Source of the DNA: Apus apus
Taxonomy: Eukaryota > Chordata > Aves > Apodiformes > Apodidae
Reading direction: 5' to 3'
DNA: 64,000 bases
Assembly (NCBI RefSeq): GCF_020740795.1
Contig: NC_067282.1
Span: 171,212,274 to 171,276,273 of the forward strand
Below are positions 30,848-45,800 of this stretch, one piece after another (position 1 is the stretch's first letter; each line of letters opens with the position of its first letter). The position numbers were made by a program, and so were the translations under genes. The notes beneath the pieces were generated by a model. It was not told where the DNA came from, did no database searches, and was given only the letters and a program-made list of their open reading frames with translations.

Positions 30848-33800
30848 CTGTTAAAAACGTATTTTAAAAAAACATTTTAAGACAAAGGAAATACAAGACA
30901 GGGAATGGTTGAGGTGTAAGATGATTAATCTGACAGACCTCATTTCCTTTTTTAAAATACTGGTTAGTGCACTAAGTTCAAGGATGTGACTTGTGCTATT
31001 TGATTACACTCACACCCTCAAAAATTAGCATTCTGACCCATCCACTCCAGTTATGGAATCACTTTGTTACTTCAACTATTAAACATAAGCCACGAGAATA
31101 TGAAGCTATTGAGGAGATGAACAAGGTGCTGAGGATAAGTGACAATTCTACAGATGTCAGTTTGTTGTGGTTGTTTGCTCCTTTCCAAATAACTGCTTTT
31201 ACTACATGGAGATTCCCTATAGCTAAAAATTATGACATAATTCTTTATTTAAATTTAGTTCATGTCACAACCATGACTGAATTATGTGACAAAGTTCAAA
31301 TGGAATTAAAAGCTATTTAAAGAAAAAAAAAAATCCTTACCTTTAAGTAATTTTTGAAAACTTTAGCATCAGGCTGCTGAAGTGCTTGACAGAATTCCTG
31401 TAAGAGAGAATAAATACTGAATAACTTAAGTAAGAAGACAAGCTGAGATATGTTAGGAGCTTGTAGAATACCTTGTATACGTAGCCATTGATATTAGTTT
31501 GGATTTTCCCTAATGTGCATCCAAGAAAAGCATCTTACAGATAAAAAGTTGTAATAGACTATGACAGGCGAAGTGCATTCTGGGATGAAAAACTGTATTT
31601 TTAGATACAGAATATTACATTCACTTTTAGCTGAACAGAAACAGGACTTTCTATGAAGACTGCAATCAAGGACATTATAAATCTTTAACGTTTCGAGTAA
31701 CTTACAGTAGCTTTGAAATTAATACTTCAGATTAACAATTACACTTGAGTATTGTATACTCACTAAGTGACTCCAGACTGCAGCAGAACATGTCTGTCTC
31801 TTGAAAAAGTTGTAATCTTAGATTGGAAAGCACTGGGGCTCCAGCAAGAGATAATACTTGATCCCTTAAATATATTTAATGCCACTTAAAAGTTCAACAG
31901 TTCAAGTCTTATAATGCCTAAAACTGTCCTCTAATGTAGCAAACCCAATTATGATAGCTCTAAATTACTTGAAATTAAGTTGTCAGTGTTTATCTAACAA
32001 TTTCTTCATGGCAATGCTTACCATATGGCTAGAAATGCTTAACATTGAGACAGTGGTCAGGTGTGAAGTTTCACTTTTGACAACCCTCTTAACCTACTCC
32101 ACAGTAAGTGCACAAAGTCCCACACTTACTGTTATACAAAATTTTTGACAGTAGAGCCAGTGCTGTGGCTTAAATTTCTGTATACAGCCTTTATTATCAC
32201 ACTTTCTATACATTTTGAGTTATTACTCTAAGTATTCTGATACTTTTTCCTCAAATTAATATTTGAATTGCAAGTTACTCTTGCAGTAACTTTACTTCTT
32301 ACACTAAAGTAATCCTATTCTGATACGTCATACCAGAAGAAGTTTTACTGAGGGACAGTAGGAGGCTAACTTGGCCAGAATGAATTTTGTTCCCATTTAA
32401 CATTTACAATTTTGAAGAGTTTCTCTCTCTGGATTTAATTTATGTTCTTTTAGCGATTCCTACCTGAATTATCTCAGGAGCTACTTGCAAAGAAGGCAAA
32501 TATTCTTGCTGAAGATACTGAATGCACTCAGGACCCTAAAGAAAAGAGCACACAATTGGTTCAAGTGTATTTTCATACATATGGGAAGTCATAGCTCTAT
32601 ACTGTATTGAAGAGTTTAAAAAGAGGTGGTCTACATGACTATTTTACAGAGAAATTACACATATCAGATACCAAATGTTAACGTCATTCTCAGCTATTAG
32701 TAAAATAAAAGATTTCTGAACCTTGACATTGAGGACATAGGTTATGGCTGGATTTGATGATCTCCAAGATCCCTTCCAACCAGGATGATTCTATGATTCT
32801 CTTTTATGTCAGTTTATGCTATACTGTACTATAGCACAGTAATGATCTATAGATCAGTATTATACTGAAAAGCAGAATAATGTCAATTGATCAATTAAAT
32901 ACAGAATCAGCAAGTGAGCAGATTTTCTCCTTAATGAAGAGTTAATATTTTGCAGTAATTTATCAAAAGGTAGAACTACTGGATCCTGCATTATGGTTAT
33001 CCTATTATTTTATATTTAGAGTAGTAATTGACCCTAGTAAGTATCTAACTTTTAGAAACTGATAAAAGCACTAAAAAGAAACCTGCAAGAGTTATTCTCT
33101 GCAAAATATTATGAAGCTTACCCTTCTGAGATGAATTGTTTTTAACGTCACTGCACATTCTGATAAAGCCTGTAATGTAACACATAACATTAGACTGTTT
33201 GATTGGTCTACTGCTTAAGTTTTTAAAGTCAAAGAACCTACTGAGGCCCAAAACACGGGCTAGTCCATGCCATTATTCAATCATTTTCCCCTCACACAAT
33301 GCTAACTGAGCCTCCACCTTCCAGTTTTTGTTCCAATCTAAACAAAAATTTGCCACAGCTGAACCCAAATTGAACTAAAGAACTACCAGCTGTATGCATT
33401 CACTTTTTCTGAACATTAGTTAATAAGTAATATAGGTCAATGTTAAATACTCAGACTTGCAATTCTCTAGCTTGATTTTGAGCATAGGTGAGCTACAGAA
33501 TACAGTACCATAATATTCAATAATTAATCATCCAGGTACCTCAATAAAAAGCATAAGGTATTTTATTTGTGAGATGATGCTCTTTGATGCTAATAACCAC
33601 TGTAAGTTTCTTAGCTTGAATCTGCCCCAAAAAGATGAAAACAAACAGAAAAAGTCCATAACACACACCAGTACTGTCTGGGCATCTGCTAAGTCAAACG
33701 TTTGCTTCAAAGGTGCTAAGAAACATGCTGGAACAATGTGTTTGTAGACGAAGTCTGCAAAACCTACTGGTCCATCTTTACCTCCTGAAAGGAAAAATAA

Positions 33801-36800
33801 CATTCCATGTTTTATTATTGCTTCATGGGTAGTAGCAGCTGCAAAGGAATTACAGAAAGACAGTCTTACCCCAAAGCTCCACCAACTTAGAAAGAATAAT
33901 AAAACAAGTCTTCTGTGCAATAGGATCTGGGTAATCCACTGCTCCTTGAATGACAGTGAACAACACACGTTCCACATTCTCTGCACCTTAAACACATTAA
34001 AACGAGCTTGTCATTTGAACTTGCAGCCTAAAATGTTTCTGTATTCTCAAACTTTTTATATAAATACTGACCTGGAAGAGATGCTTCAACTTCAAAATGG
34101 TTCTTTTTTTGCACGAATCTCTAATATTTTTGGGAAGTTCCCCCTATGATGCAAGACAACTCTTATTTAAGTTACAACTGGCTTTTTTGTTTGGTTGGTT
34201 TTTTTGCCTTTTTTTTTCCTTCAGGTTTTGAGATTTGAATGGCTCTTCCAGCCTTTAATACACACAAAGGTTAGGGGGTTACTTTGACCTGCTTAAAAAT
34301 ACAGGTTTTCTTCTCTCTACCCAAACTTGGTAGCTAATTAAAACTCAGCAGCACTGAAATAGTTTGCTTACCTTCCAATATATGGAAAGATACTTTTATC
34401 ACACTGAAAGTTTCCGTGCTGTGCCTATGCTTATTTCTGTTTGATTCCTTAAGAAAATTCTTGGCCCACCACAACTACCAAGTGCTTCTTTGAAGAAAGC
34501 TCTCTCTACTTCTTAATGCTACCCTTTCCTTTCCCACAGGTATTACCATCATTTTAGGCTGGGGAGAAGGAATTCTGAGCTCCACCTACCAGAGGAGTCC
34601 CTTTAAAGCTTCTCAAGTCCCCAGACATATATACAAACTGAGATCATTACTTAAATAATCAAGCAGCTCAATATTTGACTTAAAATTCCTGCTATGAAAA
34701 ACACTAATTTGCATTTGGCCACTAAGGGTGAGGAAAACCTGGTAACTACACGCGTAAGTTGCATGATGCCCTCTACTATAGATAACAAGATCAGGTGATA
34801 GTAATAAAAAACTGCAGAAGTTACTGATGTGCCCTACAGGAAACAAACACCACCATGAATAAGAGCAGCTATGAGTGGTCTTGCCAACCAGTTTGATCAT
34901 TGCTGTATGTTTTATGATCTCTGATTCACCAATCAAATACAGTGATGCATGAGGATGGACTACACACCATTCTTGTCCTAACAGACAAAATGATCACATA
35001 TAAGCTGAAAAGATCAATATGAAAAATATTATGGCTGGATTTCACAAAAGCAAATTCTTGTTTAACAGGTAAGTGGAATAGTGTATTTTCGTTAGACCAT
35101 TCTACCTTAACATACTTAATAATACTTGACAGGAACTAGCCTGATCATTTTAGTATATAAAACTTAGATGAGAATAACCATCCTTTGAGAAACTGAACAA
35201 CTTACTTTGATTAGCTATGACTTCACTCATTCCACTGCCAGTTACTGTCTGCAGGAAAGCAAAGTAACTCCTCCGTAACATCTGTTTTTCTAAAGCAGCA
35301 GACTGGTCATTTTCTTCTGCTGGAAGAAGCAACACTTCAAAAATAGCATGAAGTAGTGGCATAAACATCTGTTGCAGAAAGGGTGAAACCTGTGTCTGTG
35401 GAGATTGGAAGAAGATATCAAGTCAAACAGAGAAACTGAGCATTTCAAAATTAAAACTATAAGGGCTTGTTACAATTCTCAGCCTTGAATCACCTTCAAA
35501 GTTAACATCAGGGTCACCATGAATGTTACTATATCTTGACTTATAAGCTACCCATTTCAAGACTTTTGTACAAAAATATCTAGTCTCCTCTCATTCTGAG
35601 TAGGAACAGAAGCTTTTTTTGGGATTTCTCATCCTTCTTTTCAGACAGACAATTTCAAATTCCCTGAAATACCAAGAGGGGCTACTGTGAAGTTACTGTA
35701 GTTACAGAAAATGCATCTTTAAGAAATGTTAAAAGTGGCAGCAGTCAATATTTTGTAGCATGTCTTTAAAGACTATTTAAAGAAGAAGTTTTCTTGAGCT
35801 GGAATACTACTGGCATTACAGAATAATCATCATTTATGTCCTGCTTGAAGTGAGAAATATATGCAAGGGCACTAAATTAGTTGAACACATATGAATTGAA
35901 AACCTGAAGATATGTACTATTCAGCCACACCCTGGAGTTCCATAAAGAGGAAACTCAGGTGTTCATTCATAATGCTTAAGCACAATTTTATCTTTAATCT
36001 TCTCTTTATTGTAGCTTGAAAGTATTCAAGATGAAACCACTGAAGCTAGGATCTTTATTTTAACCTACTGCAATAAGAATGATGTAGTATCATACCAAGT
36101 TAAACATTACACCCAAACATAGTATTTGTCCAGTCTTGTTCATGGGACTTTTTTTGTTTACCTTCCTCATCTTACACAGACTGATATCTTGATTTGCTTT
36201 TAGCATAACTTGTGAAAAGCACTAGAGTAGTAAGAGTCTTCTTCCCCAACCTCTGAAATACTTCATTTTCAAGATTCCTTATCTCTGCTCTGCAGATGGA
36301 ATAGTCCAAGCAGAGGTTGACATGCTAGATTGACACAAGTACATTGTGGTTCTGATCTACTGCTCACAAAATGGACATCTCCTCACTTTTAGTAATTTTA
36401 ATTTTGCATTTTGCTAAAAGTCTGTTTAAAGGGCTTCTTAACTTTCTTGTACAGCAATTAATTTCCCCGTCTCATAACAGCACAATATTCTTGGGGCAGC
36501 TCCAGGGAATGAACCATGAGTAACAGGTTATTAACTCTGAATAGTTCATTGACTTTTGCATTTTAAGTGTTTGAAACCAGGAAGGTCTCAAAGGCTACAC
36601 TTCAAAAACCTTTGCTAGCTAATTTATTGACAGCCCTACTCCCACTTATGTATCTCATGCCTCCATTTAAAATCTGTCAACATATTTTGAATAAAAATGC
36701 ATTAACCATCAGTGTACTCTTTTAAGTAACAGAGCAGCATTAAGATCTTATAAATCAATATTTCTACACCCACATCTGATATTTCTGCATCTCTATCTCC

Positions 36801-39800
36801 AGGAATTCTCATTATAAGAAATGAGAAAATTAATTTTGGAGCTTGCATAGTTTGTAATACCAGCTTTGGTGTGCAGCATGAAGTTAGTTGTGTCAATAAT
36901 AATTTTGTGCTGCAAATAGTATTTTTTTTTAAAATACTAAGCCCAAACATTTAGAAACAACACAGAATTCTGAGACTAATCGAAGAAAAATGTCCATTTA
37001 ATCACAGCAAGTTCAGCAATGTATGACTGTGGTTAAAGAATATGTTTCCCAGTAGCAGCCTTAGAAATATACTTATTTGTTCACATGGCTATTTTTCTGG
37101 AACCAGAGAAGAACAAACAGCAACAATGCTTTGACCCTCAAAAGCTTATGCAATATCGTACCTTAAACTTTGCTGTTATTTGATTTATAAGAGGAATGAA
37201 TTCTTGAAGATCTTTTGCTTCACAATCTTTAAGCATGTGTTCAGAGGCAGAAGGAATGAATGGAAGAACTTCCTCCTCTAGGCAAATAATCATGCGGTGA
37301 AGGAAAGTGCGGACACCACTTCTCAGAACTTCCTTTTGCAATGGACAACTGAGAGCTGGCAAAAATGTCTGTAAGCAGTCCAGATAAACCTCTGAGCAGC
37401 CACATTGTTTTACAGTTTGCTTGTTACTGAAAGCCTTGCTGGTTCGGCTGTAAAAGCAATACAACAAGTTTTACATAAGCTCACGTTCCAATCCCATGAA
37501 GAAGTAACACTGAGAAGAACATTTGCTGAAAAAACCCATGCACTAAACTAGAATATTACAGGTCATGAAAAAATGGGAGCCAAACACTGGAAATGATGAA
37601 CAAAATTATGTGATACGAAGCAACTACACTTAGGTAGTTTTTGGAGAATTAAAGCCTAACAATTTACAAACAATGTATTATTAGAACAGCTCCATACAAT
37701 TAATTGATGAAGGGAATAAATGTTGGTTCATTATTAACTTCCTCAATATTCTCTGTATCTTCATCCACAGTAGCCTTTTCTAAGGGGACCTAACTAATTT
37801 TCTGGGCTACCATAAGAAATTCCACAACCACTGATGATTTTCTAGGTCAATAAAGCACAGGTAGAAGCTCGGCCCCTCCTCCCATTAAATCCTTTATAAT
37901 TCCCTTTTACTCAAACCAGAAACACACAGAGTCACTGTGCTGTACCTACCTAGCAAACCCAACAGCATGATTGAGACAGTCAGCCAGTGCCATCTGTCTG
38001 TCCTCATCTTGTGCCATCATCAGTTTTTCTAACAATACTTTGAACTTCTCCATCAGTGGAGTCAACAAATTCCTCATTAGAACTTGTTTTCTTTCTGCAG
38101 AGTATTCGCTGTTAACTATCAATACTCCAGCTGTTTCATAAATGAAAAGTTGGTCATCACTGCTTAACAGAGCCTGGTAACCATTTTCCTAAAATGGAAG
38201 ATAACAGGCATAATTCACTAAATGTCCTTTATCAAAAGTTGTCTCCTCAAAGTTTAAAGACACTACTCTTTCTTTAATCATGCCTAAGTAATCTCTATAG
38301 TATATTTACAATGGTTTTATTCTCCTCCTACTTAAGTAGAAGCATCAAGTACAGGTGAAAACAGTTGAAGGAACAACTATTTTTATACAATTCAGACAGA
38401 AAGCCTTCTAAATGCACCCATCTCTAGCCTATACTCCCAAAACCCCACAGAAGCAAGTGTATTAAAATTAGGTACACATGCAAGCATGCGAGTGATCTCA
38501 CACCAAAAAGGCAGGACAATTATTTGTATTTAAATGTTTGTGTGCTCAGTTAACAATTCAGTAAGTCTTCAAGCATACCAGTGAGTGAATGCAAACCTTA
38601 TTTATTAAAAAAACCTGCTTTAAATACTCACAGGAGGAGAAAGTTCCAGCAGGTCTTGTATTCTATTCAGAACATCTTCAATAAATGGATTCATTTGCTT
38701 ACTGAAGTAAAACACAAATACATAAGACTAATTAGAAACACATGGATTTTTAAAGGGTTCCTGTAAAGCTAGACACTAAACTATCTTCTCAATATTGAAC
38801 TCCCCTTTAAATATCGAAGTATGGTTGAGGAAAAATCTGGTTTGCGGATATGGTGCTTGTGGTAGGTCAAATATATTGTCGTGGGGGAAACAAACATTCC
38901 TTTCTTTCCCTCTTTTTTTTTTTTTAAACATGCATAAATAACCTCACCCATCTGAGTGAAATATTTTCATTAACAGCTGAAAAATGGGATCCTTCTGACA
39001 TCTGAATCATCTTGGAGCTTCTCCTGCCTCTACATTAAATACATGCCTGTGAAATAAGATCAACAGGACAGGACTGTTTGAAGGGCTCTAATACACTGAG
39101 TAAACATCAGTATAAATTCTATAAATACTCAGAATTTGGTCAGAGACAAGGAAGAGCTACTCTTGGGAGTCTCCAGATCCACTCACTCTCAGCTCTGCTC
39201 ACAGGAGAAAAGCAGGACAGACATTTACAATGTTTATCTAATTAAAATAAGCTAAGCATATGTATTCCAGTTATTTGTCCTGTGATTAATTTTCCACTGC
39301 TACCTTAATATTACACAATAGGATAACCTTGCTAGAGCACTGTTTTGATATTACTTCACTGCAGTCCATTTGAAGCCCAGCCTGTTTCTGTTACAACTGT
39401 GATACATAAAAGGGCCACGTACAGTAAATTCAGTGCAATTTGGATACATATGAAACAGCTCTACTCACTTAAGAGACTTGACAAATCTGGAAAAGAGATA
39501 AGCTGTTCGACTTCGTACTTTGGGACTTGTATGGCGAAGACCACGCTGATCTAAAAATGCCATCTGCAATCAAGAAAGTACATCTCAGTCTTAAAATCCC
39601 TAAACAAAGTAAGGACGGGAAAAAGCTAGTAGAGTAGTTCAACAATTTAAGACACCAGCTTCTTCAGTAACCTTCAGAAATTAAGAAAATTTCCCAAGAT
39701 AAGTTCTAAAGACCTTATCTAGTTGAAAATGTAAATTGGGATTAAACTTACTAGAACAGCTGGAATGTGCTGAGGTTCAACAGCAAAGAATTTTTCATAT

Positions 39801-42800
39801 CTAACCACCGTTTCAAAGAATTCCAGGGTCACTGATGTGTGTTGATAGGCACTAACACCAGAAGTCACCAGCTACAAATAAAAGGATAAGCCGGTTAGTA
39901 CTTTACTCATTTATAACACCAAACTACAACGTAGGTGATGTGTTGGTAATTAAGATGAGGCATTTGAACTGCAACATTCCAGTCTTTATTAGCATTTTTA
40001 ATCAGCTCCCACAACACATGCTTACCGTTCTCATCATGTCTTGTAAAGCAGTAGCTTTTGTAACATCACCAGAGAAGTGAGCACCATGAGATACAGGAAG
40101 AGCTTCAGCCAACATATACAGCAGCCTTATTGCTACTTCTACTTCCATAAATCGTGTAGTCTGCCAGTTCCTACAGAAAGAATATGACAATCATGTTAGT
40201 CTGCAGTAACTTATAAAATAATCACAGTTTTACCATGTTAGCATTTTCTTTTGAGCCTTCTTCCAATGCACAGCATAAAAAGAGCAGATTTGAACCAAGA
40301 AAAACAAGAGCTAGACAGTACTTCAGGTTGCTTCTGGAAGTCTTTATCCACAAACACAGCACCTCTTCCTATCAATTTTCTTTTACTAGTTTCAACTTGA
40401 AAGCTACAGTTATCTTGAAGTGCTTATTTAGGTACAAAACCACCTACTATTACACAGAAACAAGCCGTTCAGTTTCACTTGCACAAAGTACAAGGAAGCC
40501 ACCAACAATACTAGATTCCTGTTTGTATACACACAATTGTTCTTGCCAACCAACTGGTAATAATGTTTCTTTATTCACATGCATATTTCCTACGATTGGT
40601 TCTGCTCTTTTCATAAAAAATACTTCTTTTGTTTATTTTCCCTATCCAAAATTGGTTTTCTCATAGCAGTAGCACATAAAATTATTTGCCACATCTCATA
40701 AGCATTTTCTTGAGGTTGCTGTGCTGGTAAATTACAAAGATCAAGAGACATCTATAGGAAAAAAAAATAGCTGCCATTTAAAGTTACAAAAATAAAGCTT
40801 TTCTTTCTAAGCAGCTGAATAAAAGATTTACATAAAGTATATTTATAATGAAGTTTTAACAAGCTCATTCTATCAGTTAGCTTTCCTTTCCTACATGACA
40901 CATGTTCATTACAAACTCTGAAAGTTATAAAAAGCAAAAAAAGCCAAGGGCATTGAGTAAACAAGTTAAAAAACATAACTTACTGAAGTGTAGTGTTAAA
41001 AACTCTGCGGACAGATGCCAACAGCAACTCTGGTGAGACCTGAGCAAGTCTGTCCAGCAACAGTTTCAATTGTTTTCTGTACTCCACAAACATTGCTTCA
41101 TCTTCACCCTACAAAACATTCATGTCAAGTGAAGTCCATATTTTTGTGTTTAAATCCATCCACAATGGTTTTAAACAATTACACCTAAACCAAAAATGTG
41201 TACACACAAGAACAGTATACCACGATCAGAGAATAAAAAATATTCAGCCTATGCTGTTGTGACATAACAGCAGGCTCCTTTTTTGGCTGGCTAAATAAGA
41301 TGAGATCCACTGCATTCAGTCCAGAAACATATGAAAAAGGCTTTCCAAACTGAAAACTAGCCAAAAGTACAAGAAAGAAAATGCTTTCGCAGAGCCTTAT
41401 TGACCTAATTCTTGAAAACTGACTCACTCCTCAAAGATGTTCTCAGCATCTAACTTCATTTTAAAGTTAAACTGACAGAAACATTCATGACAGAATGCAT
41501 ACGTTTAAATTAATCTTTTTAAGACTATAGCTCTCTTAATAGCGCAGAGCAAAAGTAAGTCTAACACTCAATCATTACTGCTGGCTGACAGAGATGTAAG
41601 CATGTGAGGAAAGCGTAATCAAAGACCTTTTGCCTTCTGTAGTTTATTTCTGCAGAGCTTTGACCATCTGAAGTAGGCTGAGCAGCATCTAGTGTCATTA
41701 CACAGTTGCTTCTAAAATCTTTTTGCAAGACAGAAGTGATGGGTGGAACCATGCAAACTCAAGCTAAACAAGCCATCTTAATGGCTATGTGTAGCTACAG
41801 CACAGCTGTATTTGTCTAGGAACAGTTCTGCACAAATGCAGCCAGAAATACTGTTAACTGAACTGGCTTGGACAGCCCTTCACTATGTTGTTTTGTCCTA
41901 CACAGACATGCCTAAAGGTTAAAAAAGCTTTCCATACAGGACAAAAATTCATCCTACTGACCTTTGCTTCCTGCCCTAAAATCCTTATTCTATGAAAAAT
42001 AGGAATTTTATAAGCATGAGCAAGTTTTACTACATGTAATTTAAGTTGCATTTGTCTGTTTATTCATGTAACACAATACCTCATTTTCAAAATTATATTC
42101 TTCATCATACGTCAACTTCTTCATAACAGCCAACATGATTGCCTACGATAAAAACAGAACTGTAAATGTAGAAGCAGACAATTGGTAACAAGCAACAGTT
42201 AAAATCCCATTTGATTATTATTTTCAGACATGTAGCAGAAGTAGCAGTCCAAATTAAAAAAGATAAGATTATACCCAAATAATACACAGATGCCATTTCA
42301 GACACACAGTATAGATGACTTGGAGGTCTCAGTCTCAGATAGTATTATTTGGCTTTATTTCCTGCTTGTAATCTGTGCTGTTCATTCACATTGAAAACAG
42401 AAATTAAAACGACTGAACTATGCAGAGGAAGCTAAAAAGGTTGTCCAAGATCCTATTTTAAAGGGGCAGGTAAGTGTCCTGGTTTGAGCCAGGATGAAGC
42501 TATTTTTCCTTTTACTCACTTTTTTTTTTCCTTCAGTAAGCTTTCTTTTAACTAGTAGCAAAGTGTCCCAGCTTGGGCTGATAACAGCTGGAAATGTTTT
42601 TCTAACTGCTGGGTCTTCAAGGTCACACCTTTACTCTGCCAGCTCAGACACGATGGGGAGATCTATGACCTCCCTGTAGGAGGCTGAGTTAGACAGACAG
42701 CAAAATTGTCCAGAGATCTTCCATTCCATATATCTACGTAAGCTCAGAGATCACAGAAGACAACTTCCTTCCTGTTTCTTCTTCCCTTCTCTTCCATCCA

Positions 42801-45800
42801 TGGCCAGCATCCAAGGAGGACTCCATCCATCGACCCCCAGGCTCCAGCTCTCCTGACTCTCATCACTCTGTGCTCTCTCCAGCAGCAGCTCCGGAATTCT
42901 TTGGGACTGTTCACAGCTATGGAGAGTGCTGTGGGAGTTGCTGGGGGCAGGGGAGAGGGCAATAGGGGTTTGCACATACCCTGAACATATTTGTATATAA
43001 TTGTATATATTTTCTTTTATCATTTGTGTTTAATTAAAGCTGTGTAGTCTAGTTTTCAATCCAGAGCATCTCTCCTAATTCTCTCTCCTTCCCTACCTGG
43101 GTGGGAGGGGACTGAGACCATTGTTGTCAAACTGAGTCAAACAGTGACAGCAAGCTTACCTGTAACACTAACATCCCTAATAGCTCAAAATCCTTGAAAT
43201 GTTTGGAGGGTTTTTTTTATTACAAGTTAATAAGATGAAATTGTTCAGCAAAGAATCCAAGACTAAGAGCCAGGAACAGCAAACAGGAATAAGAAAAGCA
43301 AAGTTTTCCCTTTTCATCAGCATCAAGTTGTTAGATCAGTTAGAGCACTGATGTGCAATTTCACCTTAGTAGGGACTGCTGGGAAGTCCTAAAACAGGAA
43401 TAGAGACTGGTTCTTGTATCTACTGAAGTCTCAAACTTCAGATGTATCACTTTGATCTTACTAAGCATTTCCTAGTTCAGGTTTATAGAACTTGCTTAAA
43501 ATACACGGAGTATCCAATTCCATTCATGCTTTCCAGGACAGATTGAAACTGGACAGACACACATAACTAACGGAAACAAGTGTTTAAAAAAATCTACGTG
43601 TTAAAATTTCCCTTCAGTTCAACAATTTGTTCTGGGAAACCTACAAAAACTGGTATTAGATGTAAATATTCCAAATGGACAGAAAGCTATTCTGAATAAT
43701 TAAAACTGAATCTGAGGCAGACCATTTTTGTATCTGTGTTGGAACTTCAAGAGAACATTAAGCAGCAATATGTGATTGGGCAGGACATATAAATATACCT
43801 AATACAAGGGAAGAGTTAACTGAATATTGGAGAAGACTCAGTAGATTTATAACAGGTATTTCATCAGCATCACAGAGCATCTCATCTCTATACCTACTAC
43901 CAGGTGTCTTTTCACCCCCCATATTGGTTAAATTCAGTAACCAACAGCTTTTATTATAACTACAGCAAATGAAAATGTTGATCACATCAACAAGAACTTC
44001 ATTAGCACTTTGCAATTCTCTTCCAGCCCTGGATGTTCTGAACGTGGGTAGCCAAGTGTTTCAGACAAGAAACAAGGGCCCAAGGTAAACTTACAAAAAG
44101 CAACAAACACTTTACAAATTAATCACGATTACATATTTTGCCTTCTAAATGCAAATTTTTTCTTTCTTTAGCACCAAAAGGGGCCAATGAATTAAACCTA
44201 GGTTACAGAGTAAAATCTTGGTTATCTTGCAGAAACAGAAACTTGTAATACTTTCAGGAAGAGCAAGAACGTGATCAGGCTTTCTATTGACACCAAGCGT
44301 CAGCATCTGTGGTAAGTCTCTGCTTCTCTGTAAGAAGTGACTTTAAAGAATTAAAATAATAGCAAAACATTAATTTGACATGGTTATAGCCAGAAATGCT
44401 TACAAACACCTGTTGTTTAAAGAATTAAAAATGGGATCCTGCTGATGAGAAAAAACTTTGGGACTTCAAAGACACAATAAACACAATCCCCTTCTTCCCT
44501 GTTCAAACAAGTTGAAAGCAAGAACTTCTGATGTGCAAAACTTGAAAAGAATGCTGCTAAGTGCACAATTTAAAGCTTAAGATAGGCAAAAATAAGATTC
44601 AGAATACTTCCAAATACTTTCTTATTATGAGAGTTGGATGAAAGAAGAAAGACTGGTAAGACCGCTTCTCAGTTTAACACATATCCTCAAGAAGTGCTTA
44701 GTAAAATTAAGAAATAATTATAATACAAAGCTCTTCAGCTTGATAGCAAGTTTATCAAAATAACAGATTTTGGGACAGTAACACATTCAAATGTTAAACG
44801 TGTCTGAAGTGCACTGCAGTAGAAATTTGGCTTGCTCCAGTTACAAGAACAAAAGAGACATAGTAACAAAAAAGATTCAGTGATTTTACCAAACTTCTCT
44901 TATTGTGCTACCTCATCCAAATTAAACAGACATTAGACAAAACCAGATGAAGATAATCTAGACCCCAGATATTCCAATTCAAGTTTTCATGCTAGAAAAG
45001 GTACAGAATTCAGCTTTCTTTATAAAGGAAAAAGAATTACAGCTGTCAGCTGTATGGACTTACAAAATACTTGCACCAATCTAACCAGTTCAACATCTGA
45101 ATTAGTACATCCATGTTCTGTCAACTGTACATACTGTAAAGGAGCTAACCAACATGTGCTATGGGGTTGCTTGGGAAGACGAGCTCTAAAATAGCTTTCA
45201 TCTTCATGCCCAATTCAATACAGGTTTACTATTTAAAGAAACGGTTACTTAGCAGAAGATGGAACATACTGTCCTTAAGTCTTCTAATTATTGTCACACA
45301 GACATTTTAAGGCATATAAATAAAACATTTGTTTCAGCAAAATGCAAAATTCTGACCCAATGTGTTCTTGAAAGAAAATCTCTAGTAAAAGTAAGACTTA
45401 CCTCCACGTTAGCTTTTTGTTGGTCTGAAAGCGCAGAAAGCTGTAAAATAAATTTCAAGTGTTATTTTTTTATACAGTAACTCATTTATTACTTCTAATG
45501 GGAAAAGACAGGCTTGCTTTTTTTAGCAGCCATACGATCTGCAAGCCTGCCTACCACTTAATGCAAGATTTAACCCAATTCCCTTAGATTTCTAAACAAT
45601 ACAATAAAAATAGCCACTAAAGCTACTAAATGCTTATTAGTCAAAACAACTATTTTACAACTATTTTACAAGTCAGCTTGCACATAGTATGAGACTGCCA
45701 CTAAATTGCCACTAAAAATCAAACAATCATCTCTCAAAAACCGATGTTAAATTGAAGCCAGATGTATTTACTTGTTTCAAGATGTGAAGGTAGTCATAGC

